64,000 bases of DNA. It comes from DATFDN01 sp963818885. GTDB lineage: Bacteria > Pseudomonadota > Alphaproteobacteria > Acetobacterales > Acetobacteraceae. Positions 52,725-60,446 of the stretch are shown here, in pieces. Location of the stretch: the NCBI GenBank assembly GCA_963818885.1, contig CAWFTP010000004.1, positions 1-64,000 on the forward strand. The letters are read 5' to 3'. The notes below the pieces were generated by a model. It made no database searches. It saw only the letters and a program-made list of their open reading frames with translations, and was not told where the DNA came from. Positions within the stretch are counted from its first letter, which is position 1; each line of letters begins with the position of its first letter. Position numbers and translations under genes: made by a program.

Positions 52725-53687
52725 ATGTCTCGCGCTGTCGACCTGGCGAACCCGATCTTCACGGACCCGGAAGCGGCTCGCGCCCACTTTGAAGCGATCC
52801 GCTGGCCGAAGGGTCCGTACTGCCCCTTCTGCGGCGGGTTTGACCGCGTGACCGTGCTGGGCGGCAAGTCGATGGGGCCGGGCTGGTATCACTGCAAAGA
52901 CTGCCGGAAGAAGTTCACTGCGGCGGTCGGGACGCTCTATGAGCGGTCGCACATCCCGCTTACCAAGTGGCTCCTCGCCACGCATCTTCTGTGTAGCAGC
53001 AAGAAGGGCATGAGTGCGCACCAGCTCGGGCGTATGCTCGGGCTCCCCTACAAGACCGCGTGGTTCATGGCGCACCGGATCAGGGAAGCCATGCGCGAGT
53101 TGAACCCGACCACTATGGGAGGCGCGGGCAAGATTGCCGAGGCCGATGAGACTTTCGTTGGTGGCAAGGAGAAGAACAAGCGCCTGAGCAAGCGAAACCC
53201 TCTGAATGTCGGCGGCGTCGGCAAGGAAGCGGTGTTCTCGCTCGTCGAGCGCGGGGGCAAAGTGAGGTCGCGCCACGTCTCTTCCGTCAACGCGAAGACC
53301 CTCAAGCCCATCCTTGAGGCGCAGCTCGATCCACTGTCTACATTGATGACGGACGGCGAGGGCCAGTACCGTCTCATTGGCCCCTTCTTTGCCCGGCATG
53401 AGACTGTCAATCACGGTATTGAGGAGTACGTGCGCGGCGACGCACACACGAACACGATCGAAGGCTATTTCTCGATTCTCAAGCGCGGGATCAACGGCGT
53501 GTATCACCACGTGAGTGCCGAGCACTTGAAGCGATACCTTGGCGAATTTGATTTCCGCTACAATGAGCGGGCCGCTCTTGGCGTTGAGGACAGTGAACGC
53601 GCCACCAAGGCGATCAAGGGCGCCGTTGGTAAGCGCCTGACCTATAAACAACCTCGTCGCGGGCAAGACGCAGAACTTCCGTTCTAA
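52725..53687 (+). CDS. IS1595-family transposase (ISXO2-like)
   Basis: 320-residue transposase with an N-terminal zinc ribbon (PYCPFCGGFDRV then WYHCKDCRKKF). A helical DNA-binding part follows (SAHQLGRMLGLPYKTAWFMA), then a DDE-type core: Asp in IAEADETFVGGKEKNKR, Asp in LMTDGEGQYRLIG, and the DAHTNTIEGYFSILKRGI block with the Asn and Lys typical of the group. The ATG at 52725 is chosen because GGAG lies six bases upstream; in-frame TTG and ATG codons occur 12-15 bases earlier. It looks intact. It overlaps the end of a convergent small gene by 4 bases. Confidence 0.93.
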   Translation: MSRAVDLANPIFTDPEAARAHFEAIRWPKGPYCPFCGGFDRVTVLGGKSMGPGWYHCKDCRKKFTAAVGTLYERSHIPLTKWLLATHLLCSSKKGMSAHQLGRMLGLPYKTAWFMAHRIREAMRELNPTTMGGAGKIAEADETFVGGKEKNKRLSKRNPLNVGGVGKEAVFSLVERGGKVRSRHVSSVNAKTLKPILEAQLDPLSTLMTDGEGQYRLIGPFFARHETVNHGIEEYVRGDAHTNTIEGYFSILKRGINGVYHHVSAEHLKRYLGEFDFRYNERAALGVEDSERATKAIKGAVGKRLTYKQPRRGQDAELPF

Positions 53688-53887
53688 CCCACGGCGTGGC
53701 GCTTGGCGGAAACGCCGCGCCCGCGACGATGCCGGGGTGGTTCACGACCCTCGGCAGCTCCTTTTGCCGCTTTGGCCTTCGGGCTGACGCGCGGTTGCGG
53801 CGGGGTATTCGCCATCCGGCGGATTACCTCGTCGCGGCGGCGAGCCGTTTCTTCGGGGGTATATTGGCCTAATTCCGGATCGCTCAT
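53684..53887 (-). CDS. small basic protein, IS1595 passenger
   Basis: 67 residues, unknown function. It starts MSDPELGQYTPEETARRRDE then VIRRMANTPPQPRVSPKAKA and ends in a strongly basic tail. The short acidic-helix-then-Lys/Arg plan is common in small DUF-type proteins linked to toxin-antitoxin or transposon cargo, but I cannot name a family. It is convergent with the transposase (4-base overlap) and divergent from the MltR-like gene (16-base gap between starts), so both starts share one small promoter region. Confidence 0.55.
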   Translation of the reverse strand: MSDPELGQYTPEETARRRDEVIRRMANTPPQPRVSPKAKAAKGAAEGREPPRHRRGRGVSAKRHAVG

Positions 53888-53903
53888 GGGTAGGGAGGAT
53901 AGC

Positions 53904-54599
53904 ATGTCGTCAAGGGGAAGAAAAAGCTCGCGTGATCTCGCTATCGACGCACTCACGCGCATCTCGCGCCATAGGCCGAGCCCAAGCGATTTGTGGGGAA
54001 ATATCCTTGATGCCCACGATAGTCTCCTCGTGGAGTATGAGAGCACCATAGGCGCCTTGACGGCCTTTCATATCCAGGAAGCCAAAATTCGGCCAATTCC
54101 CAATTCGACGTTCGCCGTCATCATCTCGACGGCGGTTGAGCAAGCTCTGGAATTGGCGATAATGACTCACTTTGTCGTCGATGACGATGCTGGCCACCGC
54201 ATGTTTGATGATACGGTTAACGGGCCACTTGGAACGTTCGCAGCAAAGATCAAAATGGGACATGTGCTCGGCATCTATCCAAAGATAGCACAAGATGAGC
54301 TAGACATGATCCGGCTCATCCGGAATGCGTTCTCCCATTCATGGGAGCAAATAGACTTTAGCACCCAAGCCATCATTGATGGTTGTCAAGAACTCCAAAT
54401 TCCAAAGCGGAATTCGACCGCCCTCGCCGCCGACGCCAGCACGTCAAAGGCGAAGTACATTGTGAGTGCGCGCGGCCTTTATATCTATCTCGAATGGGAC
54501 AGCATCGCGGCCGGTAAAGGACCTATGCTTTATAAGTCTCATCCTGGGCGCGGGGTGTTTGAGGATTCGGAGGCGACTTCCAAAGAGCCCGCACCTTAG
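53904..54599 (+). CDS. MltR-like domain protein, IS1595 passenger
   Basis: 231 residues. The central part fits the helical MltR (mannitol operon repressor-like) domain: STAVEQALELAIMTHFVV, GPLGTFAAKIKMGHVLGIYP, and DELDMIRLIRNAFSHSWEQI with FSTQAI. The RNAFSH motif is also seen in other helical nucleic-acid or stress-linked domains. Beyond about residue 160 the sequence is unique. A strong GGGAGG ribosome site six bases before the ATG at 53904 sets the start; an earlier ATG at 53886 lacks one. The codon use is AT-richer than the host genes. It lies inside the transposon bounds, so it travels with it. Function is not known. Confidence 0.7.
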   Translation: MSSRGRKSSRDLAIDALTRISRHRPSPSDLWGNILDAHDSLLVEYESTIGALTAFHIQEAKIRPIPNSTFAVIISTAVEQALELAIMTHFVVDDDAGHRMFDDTVNGPLGTFAAKIKMGHVLGIYPKIAQDELDMIRLIRNAFSHSWEQIDFSTQAIIDGCQELQIPKRNSTALAADASTSKAKYIVSARGLYIYLEWDSIAAGKGPMLYKSHPGRGVFEDSEATSKEPAP

Positions 54600-54727
54600 C
54601 GTCGTATCTCCGCGATGAAGTCGCTCAGAAGCTGTCCACGCTTAAGTCCCAATCCAGTTGGATCAACCCACTCATCATCACGCCGGCCTGTCTCGACCTT
54701 CGTGAACTCGTCGCTCTGTGCAGTCAA
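54596..54727 (-). CDS. possible 43-residue protein at the right end of the IS1595 element
   Basis: The minus strand reads TAQSDEFTKVETGRRDDEWV then DPTGLGLKRGQLLSDFIAEI and RR, with a stop at 54596. The composition is protein-like and has no obvious shadow origin. The only start is TTG at 54727, lying in the inverted end of the element. It overlaps the MltR-like gene tail to tail. It could equally be the end of a longer gene truncated by the element. Low confidence. Confidence 0.35.
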   Translation of the reverse strand: MTAQSDEFTKVETGRRDDEWVDPTGLGLKRGQLLSDFIAEIRR

Positions 54728-54740
54728 GTATATAACTCCC

Positions 54741-54804
54741 CCCAAGGGGAGGGGGGACGAAACTGGTAATCCCCCCTCCCCTTGGGGGAGAGGGTAGGGG
54801 GAGG
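54741..54804. repeat. GC-rich palindrome interrupted by the IS1595 element
   Basis: CCCAAGGGGAGGGGGG and CCCCCCTCCCCTTGGGGG are inverted around ACGAAACTGGTAAT. The matching other half, CCCTACCCCCTCCCCCAAGG, lies at 52638-52657 on the far side of the element, and AGGGTAGGGGGAGGGG (54789-54804) is its inverted partner. Removing the element and one CCCAAGGG restores one large palindrome between the flavoprotein gene and rnhA. Confidence 0.8.
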
Positions 54805-54806
54805 GG

Positions 54807-55247
54807 TCAGCCCAACCCCTGCCGCGCCGCGGTCGCCAGGACGTCCACCCGCTCGTTCATCGGGTCGCCCGAGTGGCCGCGCACCCAGCGCCACTCGATC
54901 TGGTGCGTCGCGGCCGCCGCCAGCAGACGCTGCCACAAATCCATGTTGGCGACCGCGCCGCCCGTGCTGCTGCGCCAGTTCCGCCGCACCCAGCTGATAT
55001 GCCAGCGCGTCACTCCCAAACGCACGTATTCGCTGTCGGTGTGCAGGATCACGCGGCACGGACGCGTTAGTGCCTCCAGCGCCATCGCCGCGGCGGTCAG
55101 CTCCATGCGGTTGTTGGTGGTCGCGGGCTCGGCACCCGATAGCTCCCGCTCGGTGCCCTTGTAGCGCAGGATCGCCGCCCAGCCGCCCGGCCCCGGGTTG
55201 GGCTTGCAGCCGCCATCGGTCCAAATCTCGACCGTCTCAGAGTCCAT
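54807..55247 (-). CDS. rnhA: ribonuclease HI
   Basis: Cleaves the RNA strand of RNA-DNA hybrids during replication and repair. 146 residues from the ATG at 55247. Catalytic residues are in place: D in VEIWTDGGCKPNPGPGGWA, E in NNRMELTAAAMAL, D in ILHTDSEYVRLGV, and the late His/Asp in WVRGHSGDPMNERVDVLA. The start overlaps the end of thrB by 11 bases. Third gene of an ispH-thrB-rnhA run, an order seen in sphingomonads. Confidence 0.96.
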   Translation of the reverse strand: MDSETVEIWTDGGCKPNPGPGGWAAILRYKGTERELSGAEPATTNNRMELTAAAMALEALTRPCRVILHTDSEYVRLGVTRWHISWVRRNWRSSTGGAVANMDLWQRLLAAAATHQIEWRWVRGHSGDPMNERVDVLATAARQGLG

Positions 55248-56202
55248 ACGCGCCCGCATCGGGAGCGGACAGATGGAAGCGCAGCCGGCGCAGATATTCG
55301 AGCGGGTCCTTGCGCGTCACCAGCGCGCCCGGCGGCGTGTTCAGCCAGTCGAAGAGCCGGGTCAGCAGGAAGCGGATCGCCGCGCCCTGGCACAGCACCG
55401 GCAGCGCCGCCTGCTCGTCGGCGCTCAGCTTCCGTGTGCCTGCGTAGGCACGCAGCATGGCGCGTGACTTGGTGACGTTGAAGGAGAAGTCGCTCTCGAA
55501 GCACCAGGCATTCAGGCACACCGCGATGTCGTAGGCGAGCAGGTCGGTCGCGGCGAAATAGAAATCGATCAGGCCGGAGAGCCGCCCCTCCAGGAAGAAT
55601 ACGTTGTCGGGGAACAGATCGGCATGGATGTGCCCGCCCGGCAGCGCGCCCGGACCCGGCCACGCCGCCAGGATCGCGGCGAGCGCCCGGTCGAGCTCGG
55701 CGCCGAGGCCGGGATGGACCTCGTCGGCGCGAGCGCGCGAGCGTTCCAGCAGCGGGCCCCAGCCCGCCGGACCCAGCGCGTTCGCTCGGCGCGAGGCATA
55801 ATCTCGACCGGCGAGGTGCAGCCGCGCGAGCGCATCGCCCACCGGTCCGCAATGCGCCACCTGCACGCGGCGCGGCCAGATGCCGGGAAGGAAGGTGGTG
55901 ATCGCGGCGGGCCGCCCGCACAACTCACGCAGCGCGCGCCCATCGCGCGCGGCGACCGGCAGCGGGCAGTCGATCCCGCGCCGCGCCAGATGCTCCATCA
56001 GCCCGAGGAACCAGGGCAGCTCCTCCGGATCGACCCGCTTCTCGTAGAGCGTGAGGATGAAGTCGGCCTGCGTCGTCTTCAGCGTGTAGTTGCTGTTCTC
56101 CACGCCTTCGGCAATGCCGCGGAAGGCGACCGGTCCGCCGATGTCGTAATCGGTCAGGAACGCGGCCAGGGCCTCGTCCGGGACCTCGGTGTAGACCGCC
56201 AT
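55237..56202 (-). CDS. thrB: homoserine kinase (ThrB, APH-fold type)
   Basis: Phosphorylates homoserine in threonine synthesis. 321 residues of the aminoglycoside-phosphotransferase fold used by many alphaproteobacteria rather than the GHMP type. MAVYTEVPDEALAAFLTDYD and IAEGVENSNYTLKTTQADFI are diagnostic; the catalytic loop is GGHIHADLFPDNVFFLEG and the Mg Asp is in LSGLIDFYFAATDLLAYDIA. Its ATG shares a base with the ispH stop (TGATG), so the genes are coupled. Longer in-frame readings upstream are antisense or out-of-frame ispH and were not used. Confidence 0.96.
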   Translation of the reverse strand: MAVYTEVPDEALAAFLTDYDIGGPVAFRGIAEGVENSNYTLKTTQADFILTLYEKRVDPEELPWFLGLMEHLARRGIDCPLPVAARDGRALRELCGRPAAITTFLPGIWPRRVQVAHCGPVGDALARLHLAGRDYASRRANALGPAGWGPLLERSRARADEVHPGLGAELDRALAAILAAWPGPGALPGGHIHADLFPDNVFFLEGRLSGLIDFYFAATDLLAYDIAVCLNAWCFESDFSFNVTKSRAMLRAYAGTRKLSADEQAALPVLCQGAAIRFLLTRLFDWLNTPPGALVTRKDPLEYLRRLRFHLSAPDAGAYGL

Positions 56203-57176
56203 CAGACGGCGAGGGCGTCGGGCAGCTTGAAGACCACGCTCTCGCGGGCGACCCGGCGCTCCTCGATGGCGAGCTCGAAGCGCGCGCACAGCGCCTCGAT
56301 CAGCTCGGAAACGAGCCGCTCGGGTGCCGAGGCGCCGGCGGTCAACCCCAGCGTGCGGACGCCGTCCAGCGCGCCCCAGTCGAGCGCTGCGGCGCGCGCC
56401 ACCAGCACGGCGCGCTTGGCGCCCGCCCGCTCGGCCACCTCGCGCAGGCGTTGGGAATTGGATGAATTGGCGCTGCCGATCACCACCACCAGGTCGCATT
56501 CGCCGGCGATCGCGCGCACCGCCGCCTGACGGTTGGTGGTGGCGTAGCAGATATCCTCCTTGCGCGGCCCCTCGATCGCGGGAAAGCGGTCGCGCAGGAT
56601 CCCGACGATCTCGGCGGTATCCTCGACCGAGAGCGTCGTCTGGGTGATGAAGGCGAGCCGGTCGGTTCGCGGCGGCGCGACGGCGCGCGCCTCCGCGACG
56701 CTCTGCACAAGGGTGATGGCGCCGGGCGGGAGCTGGCCCATCGTGCCCTCGACCTCCGGATGCCCGGCATGGCCGATCATCAGGATGTGGCGCGCCTCCG
56801 ACCCGCCGCCGGCGAAATGGCGCTCCGCCTCCCGGTGCACCTTGCTGACCAGCGGGCAAGTGGCGTCGAAATAGGCGAGGCCGCGCCGCGCCGCATCGCG
56901 CGGCACGGATTTCGGCACCCCGTGGGCGGAGAAGACCACCGGGGCCCCCGCCGGGACCTCGGCCAAATCCTCCACGAAGACGGCGCCCTGACTTTGCAGA
57001 TCCTCCACCACGCTGCGGTTGTGGACGATCTCGTGGCGCACGTAGACGGCGCGGCCCTTCTCGCGGCTCAGGGCCTCCTGCACGACGCGGATCGCCCGGT
57101 CCACCCCGGCGCAGAAGCCGCGCGGGCTCGCGAGCAGCAGGCGGAGATGGCGGCGGGTGGGGGATGGAGTGGGCAT
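56202..57176 (-). CDS. ispH: 4-hydroxy-3-methylbut-2-enyl diphosphate reductase
   Basis: Last enzyme of the MEP isoprenoid pathway, a [4Fe-4S] enzyme giving isopentenyl and dimethylallyl diphosphate. 324 residues from the ATG at 57176. Cluster Cys residues are in SPRGFCAGVDRAIRVVQEAL, YFDATCPLVSKVHREAERHF and KEDICYATTNRQAAVRAIAG; the catalytic Glu is in AHGVPKSV/TQTTLSVEDT surroundings. An in-frame extension to 57233 is possible but lacks family similarity. First gene of ispH-thrB-rnhA. Confidence 0.96.
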   Translation of the reverse strand: MPTPSPTRRHLRLLLASPRGFCAGVDRAIRVVQEALSREKGRAVYVRHEIVHNRSVVEDLQSQGAVFVEDLAEVPAGAPVVFSAHGVPKSVPRDAARRGLAYFDATCPLVSKVHREAERHFAGGGSEARHILMIGHAGHPEVEGTMGQLPPGAITLVQSVAEARAVAPPRTDRLAFITQTTLSVEDTAEIVGILRDRFPAIEGPRKEDICYATTNRQAAVRAIAGECDLVVVIGSANSSNSQRLREVAERAGAKRAVLVARAAALDWGALDGVRTLGLTAGASAPERLVSELIEALCARFELAIEERRVARESVVFKLPDALAV

Positions 57177-57350
57177 CAATGCAAGCCAGCCACCCGAGGG
57201 CGGATTCTCCGTGCTTTCCGACACATCGGGCATAAAGGGGCACGCGGGGGGTTCGGTTGCCCCCGGCGCCAGCCTCGCGCACTATGCGCGCGCGCCGAGT
57301 TGCCGGCAACGGTTCTGGCGTTCCGTTCCCCGGCCGTTCCGGAGCCCCCC

Positions 57351-57845
57351 ATGCGACTGCACCTTCTCTGGGCGCTGCCCGCCTTGCTCGCGGTCTCCGC
57401 CTGCTCGGGCTTGGAGCGCAACCAGTTCCCGCCGGTCTGCCCGCAGGCGCAGGCGCTGCCGACGGCGGGCGATCTCGCGCTCTACAAGCCGGGCGGCGGG
57501 CGCGACCTGATGGACGTGCAGATCGAGGGCACCATCCTGAGCGCCGCCGGCACCTGCGAGGATGGCGACAAGAGGGGCACGGTGGACGCGACGCTGGCCA
57601 TCCAGATGCGCTTCCGGCGCGGCCCCGCGGCACCGACGCGGCGCGCCAACATCCCCTATTTCGTCGCCGTCGCCCGGGGCGAGCAAATCTTCACCAAGCA
57701 GATCTTCGTCCAGCAGGTGACGTTCCCGGTGAATGTCAATTCCGTGGTGGTGAAGACCAAACCCGCCCACCTGACCTTCCCCGTCGGCCCTGACCGCTCG
57801 GCGGCGGCGTACCAGGTGTGGGTGGGGTTTCAGAAGCAGGGTTAA
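57351..57845 (+). CDS. conserved small lipoprotein
   Basis: 164 residues with a lipoprotein signal MRLHLLWALPALLAVSAC, so membrane-anchored. The mature part reads FPPVCPQAQALPTAGDLALY, then DVQIEGTILSAAGTCEDGDK and a beta-rich end. The pattern of two early Cys and a DL/LY segment is known to me only from uncharacterised sphingomonad lipoproteins. It is divergent from ispH; the 174-base gap must hold both promoters. It overlaps the convergent hydrolase gene by 4 bases. Longer upstream readings are antisense to ispH. Confidence 0.8.
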   Translation: MRLHLLWALPALLAVSACSGLERNQFPPVCPQAQALPTAGDLALYKPGGGRDLMDVQIEGTILSAAGTCEDGDKRGTVDATLAIQMRFRRGPAAPTRRANIPYFVAVARGEQIFTKQIFVQQVTFPVNVNSVVVKTKPAHLTFPVGPDRSAAAYQVWVGFQKQG

Positions 57846-58792
57846 TCCAGCTCCATCGGCGCCAGATCGCCCGCCGCCAGGAACGACGCCGTTTCGCGAT
57901 AGAGGGCGAACCGTCCGGACTCCAGGTGCATCAGGTGCGTCGCGCGGCTGATCTTCACGTCGCGCCGTACGGGTGATGCGGTAAGCGCGCTGAACAGCCA
58001 GGCGGCGTCGGCGTCCGTGCACAGGCTGTCCCATTCGCCGCGGATGATCGCGACCGGGGCGCGAACCCGCGCCGGGTCATAGCCGAAGCGCCCGGCCCAG
58101 GCGTCGGCGATCCCCTGCGCCGGCCCCGCCGGCACCCGTACGGAGGCGGGTGCGCGCTCAGCGCTCTCGGGGTCGGAGGCAAGGTAGAGCGGGCCCCACT
58201 CCTCGAAATGCCGGCGCGACAGGACCGGCGGCTCTCCCGGCGGTACCTCGGCGATGAAGCGAGTCCATTGCGCCTCAAGCGTCACAAGGCTCCACGCGCC
58301 CAGCGCGGGCCTGACCTCGCCGTCTCGCCGTGTGATCGGGCCGAAGAACACCAGCCGGTCCACCAACTCCGGGCACCGCGTCGCGAACAGGCCGGTCGCG
58401 ATCGTGCCCCAAGAATGGGCAACGATGGATAGACGCGAAACGCCGGTCTTCGCGAGGGCATGGCGGACGGCGGTCTCAATCTGCCTCGCCGCGTCCGGTG
58501 TGGCGCCGAGCGGCTCGTGCGCCTCCGCGGGCTCCGCCATCTCCGCGAACCGGTCGGAGCGGCCGAAGCCCAGGAAGTCGAAGCTCCACGGATCGAACCC
58601 GGAGTCGACAAGGTCATCCTCCCAGGACCGCCCGTCGAAGCGGTGCCCGACCGACAACGCCGCGGGGAAGGTCGCGCCGTGCACATAGAGCACGGGTTTC
58701 CCTTGGTGCTCGCGTCCCGCCGGCGCCAGATGGCGCACGGCGAGGCGCAAGCCGGGATGGTGGCTCGGGACCATCGTATAGTCGGCTTGCAT
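57842..58792 (-). CDS. alpha/beta-fold hydrolase
   Basis: 316-residue cytoplasmic serine hydrolase. Oxyanion region VLYVHGATFPAALSVGHRFD, nucleophile Ser in LSIVAHSWGTIATGLFATR, likely acid D in GEWDSLCTDADAAWLFSAL, and His in SRATHLMHLESG. The lid region between is about 80 residues. The fold fits the haloalkane dehalogenase/epoxide hydrolase-like group of esterases; the substrate is not known. Convergent overlap with the lipoprotein gene; a DUF1127 gene lies just upstream. Confidence 0.87.
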   Translation of the reverse strand: MQADYTMVPSHHPGLRLAVRHLAPAGREHQGKPVLYVHGATFPAALSVGHRFDGRSWEDDLVDSGFDPWSFDFLGFGRSDRFAEMAEPAEAHEPLGATPDAARQIETAVRHALAKTGVSRLSIVAHSWGTIATGLFATRCPELVDRLVFFGPITRRDGEVRPALGAWSLVTLEAQWTRFIAEVPPGEPPVLSRRHFEEWGPLYLASDPESAERAPASVRVPAGPAQGIADAWAGRFGYDPARVRAPVAIIRGEWDSLCTDADAAWLFSALTASPVRRDVKISRATHLMHLESGRFALYRETASFLAAGDLAPMELD

Positions 58793-58804
58793 GTCGGGCT
58801 TCCT

Positions 58805-59014
58805 TCAGGCACGCCAGAACGGCTTGCACATCTCGGCCTGTACGTCGGCGCGCGTGAGGCGCGCGTCGCGCAAATCGCGTTCGGTCAGCGTCGCCATCGC
58901 GTCGCGCTCGCGGATGCGCTGGCGCCAGGTGCGCAGCAGGCCGGCGACACCGCCGCGCCGCCTCGTTGCATTCGCTTCCATCTGCTCGGTGAGCCATTCG
59001 GTACGAGCAAGCAT
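58805..59014 (-). CDS. DUF1127-family small protein
   Basis: 69 residues. The C-terminal half holds the DUF1127 helix pattern LLRTWRQRIRERDAMATLTE then RDLRDARLTRADVQAEM and ends KPFWRA, a classic ending of the family. Members are small stress- or phosphate-linked, often RNA-binding, proteins of alphaproteobacteria. A strong AAGGAGAG site precedes the ATG at 59014. Divergent from the ArsR-like regulator gene. Confidence 0.88.
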   Translation of the reverse strand: MLARTEWLTEQMEANATRRRGGVAGLLRTWRQRIRERDAMATLTERDLRDARLTRADVQAEMCKPFWRA

Positions 59015-59163
59015 CACACTCTCCTTTGCCTGGACGCACCGAAGATGGCGCGCCTTGATGGTGGATGCGCGTGTAACCGCTTCGGCGCGGGCCGAACCAT
59101 CCGGGCTTTGCTTCGGGTCTCGGAAGTCTATGTTCTGGGCATGATCCGCGACGGGAGCACGCG

Positions 59164-59889
59164 ATGACCGAAATCGTCCGCATGGCCGCGACCGCGCAGC
59201 TGCTCGGCGATCCGGCGCGCGCGCACATGTTGTCGGCGCTGATGGATGGCGGTGCGCTGACCGCGAAGGAGCTCGCCTTCGCCGCCCACGTCTCTGCGCA
59301 GACCGCGAGCGGGCATCTCGGCAAGCTGACTGAGGCGGGCCTGCTCGCGGTCACGCGCCAGGGACGGCACCGCTACTACCGGCTCGCCTCGCCGCTGGTC
59401 GGGCAGATGCTGGAGGGCATCCTCGCGGTCGCCGGCGCTGATCCGCCGACGGCGCGGCCCTGGCGCGGCGGCGAGGCGATGCGGACGGCACGTACCTGCT
59501 ACGACCACCTCGCCGGCCGGCTGGGCGTCGCCATCGCCAACTCGCTGGTCGGCGATGGCCGCGTGGTGCTGACCGCCGACGGCGGCGAGGTCACGGAGTC
59601 GGGCCGTGCCTTCCTGCGCGACCTGGGCGCCGACCCGGCGGCCGGCGGGCGACCCGCGCGGGTGTTCTGCCGCCCGTGCCTGGATTGGAGCGAGCGGCGT
59701 CCGCACATCGCCGGGCGCCTCGGCGCCGTTCTCTGCGCGCGCTGCCTCGAGCTCGGCTGGATCACCCGCCAACGCGACACGCGGGCGGTGGCGATCACCG
59801 ACGCCGGGCGTGATGGGTTCGGGCGGGTGTTCGGCGTGGTGGAGAGCGCGCTCTCCATAAGCGATTCACACGGAGGGCCACCGAGGTGA
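59164..59889 (+). CDS. ArsR-family winged-helix regulator with extra CxxC pairs
   Basis: 241 residues, longer than ordinary ArsR proteins. The N-terminal winged helix is clear: AATAQLLGDPARAHMLSALM, then ELAFAAHVSAQTASGHLGKL and GLLAVTRQGRHRYYRLASP. The C-terminal half carries FCRPC (about residue 169) and LCARC (about residue 194), two CxxC pairs that could bind a metal. The last ten residues (SISDSHGGPPR) come from an intergenic palindrome, so the original end may have been slightly shorter. Divergent from the DUF1127 gene, with 150 bases between them. Confidence 0.88.
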   Translation: MTEIVRMAATAQLLGDPARAHMLSALMDGGALTAKELAFAAHVSAQTASGHLGKLTEAGLLAVTRQGRHRYYRLASPLVGQMLEGILAVAGADPPTARPWRGGEAMRTARTCYDHLAGRLGVAIANSLVGDGRVVLTADGGEVTESGRAFLRDLGADPAAGGRPARVFCRPCLDWSERRPHIAGRLGAVLCARCLELGWITRQRDTRAVAITDAGRDGFGRVFGVVESALSISDSHGGPPR

Positions 59890-59954
59890 CACGGAGGGCC
59901 ACGGAGTTCGGCTCCGTGGTCCTCCCTGCAGTTCTCCGCGCCTCTCCGTGTGAA
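59875..59954. repeat. palindromic repeat (TTCACACGGAG family)
   Basis: TTCACACGGAG at 59875 and CTCCGTGTGAA ending 59954 are perfect 11-base inverted arms of an 80-base unit; GCCACGGAG and CTCCGTGG form an inner stem. Units starting TTCACACGGAGG are common intergenic repeats. It overlaps the last five codons of the ArsR-like gene and lies between it and the convergent Coq10-like gene. Confidence 0.75.
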
Positions 59955-59960
59955 CCGCGG

Positions 59961-60443
59961 TCAGTCTCCCGCCGCCCCCGTCGCCGGCCCCGCCGGTGCC
60001 CGCTCGCCCTCCGGCGGGCCGTAGATCTGGCGCGCGCGCTTGCGGAACGCGTTGACCATGCGGCGCACCGCCTCGTTGAACACCACGCCGATCGCGGCCT
60101 GCAGCAACCGAGAGCGGAACTCGAAATCGACGAAGAAGGCGACCTCGGTGCCGTTCGGATGCGGGATGAACTCCCATTGGTTATTGAGGTATTTGAACGG
60201 CCCGCGCTCATAGCGCACGGTCACGCGGCGCGGGCGGTCCAACGTCACCCGGCTGGTGAAGCTCTCGCGAAAGGGGCCGAAGCCGATCGTCAGGTCGGCG
60301 ACGATCTGCTCCGGCGTGCGGCTGCGCACGCGGGCGGCGACGCACCAGGGCAGGAACTCGGGATAGCGGCCGACATCGGCGACCAGATCGAAGAGCTGCT
60401 CGGGCGAGTAGGGGACGAGCTGATGCTCGGCGTGCGTTGGCAT
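59961..60443 (-). CDS. Coq10/RatA-type START-domain protein
   Basis: 160 residues of the polyketide-cyclase/START fold that binds ubiquinone in its bacterial members (annotated also as RatA). MPTHAEHQLVPYSPEQLFDL then VADVGRYPEFLPWCVAARV is diagnostic, and the end helix is NEAVRRMVNAFRKRARQIYG. It probably chaperones ubiquinone for the respiratory chain. It follows lipA by 3 bases on the same strand and is likely co-transcribed. Confidence 0.92.
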   Translation of the reverse strand: MPTHAEHQLVPYSPEQLFDLVADVGRYPEFLPWCVAARVRSRTPEQIVADLTIGFGPFRESFTSRVTLDRPRRVTVRYERGPFKYLNNQWEFIPHPNGTEVAFFVDFEFRSRLLQAAIGVVFNEAVRRMVNAFRKRARQIYGPPEGERAPAGPATGAAGD

Positions 60444-60446
60444 CGC

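Larger units (their letters stand above)
52659..54740. mobile_element. IS1595-family transposable element with passenger genes
   Basis: The element is about 2.08 kb long. Ends: GGGAATTATCACCTTGACTG at the left (after one G) and, inward from the right, GGGAGTTATATACTTGACTG (16 of 20 match). CCCAAGGG is directly repeated at 52651-52658 and 54741-54748, the 8-bp duplication typical of this family. Besides the transposase (52725-53687) it carries a minus-strand small gene, an MltR-like gene and perhaps a second small gene. It has landed in a GC-rich palindrome, so the empty site can be rebuilt. The interior is less GC-rich than its surroundings. The exact end may be one base off because of the G/C runs. 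Confidence 0.85.

Noticed and set aside
55237..57633. 798-codon minus-strand frame that looks like a fusion upstream of thrB
   Set aside because: Only the last 321 codons are ThrB; the rest is an out-of-frame reading of ispH and has no family similarity.
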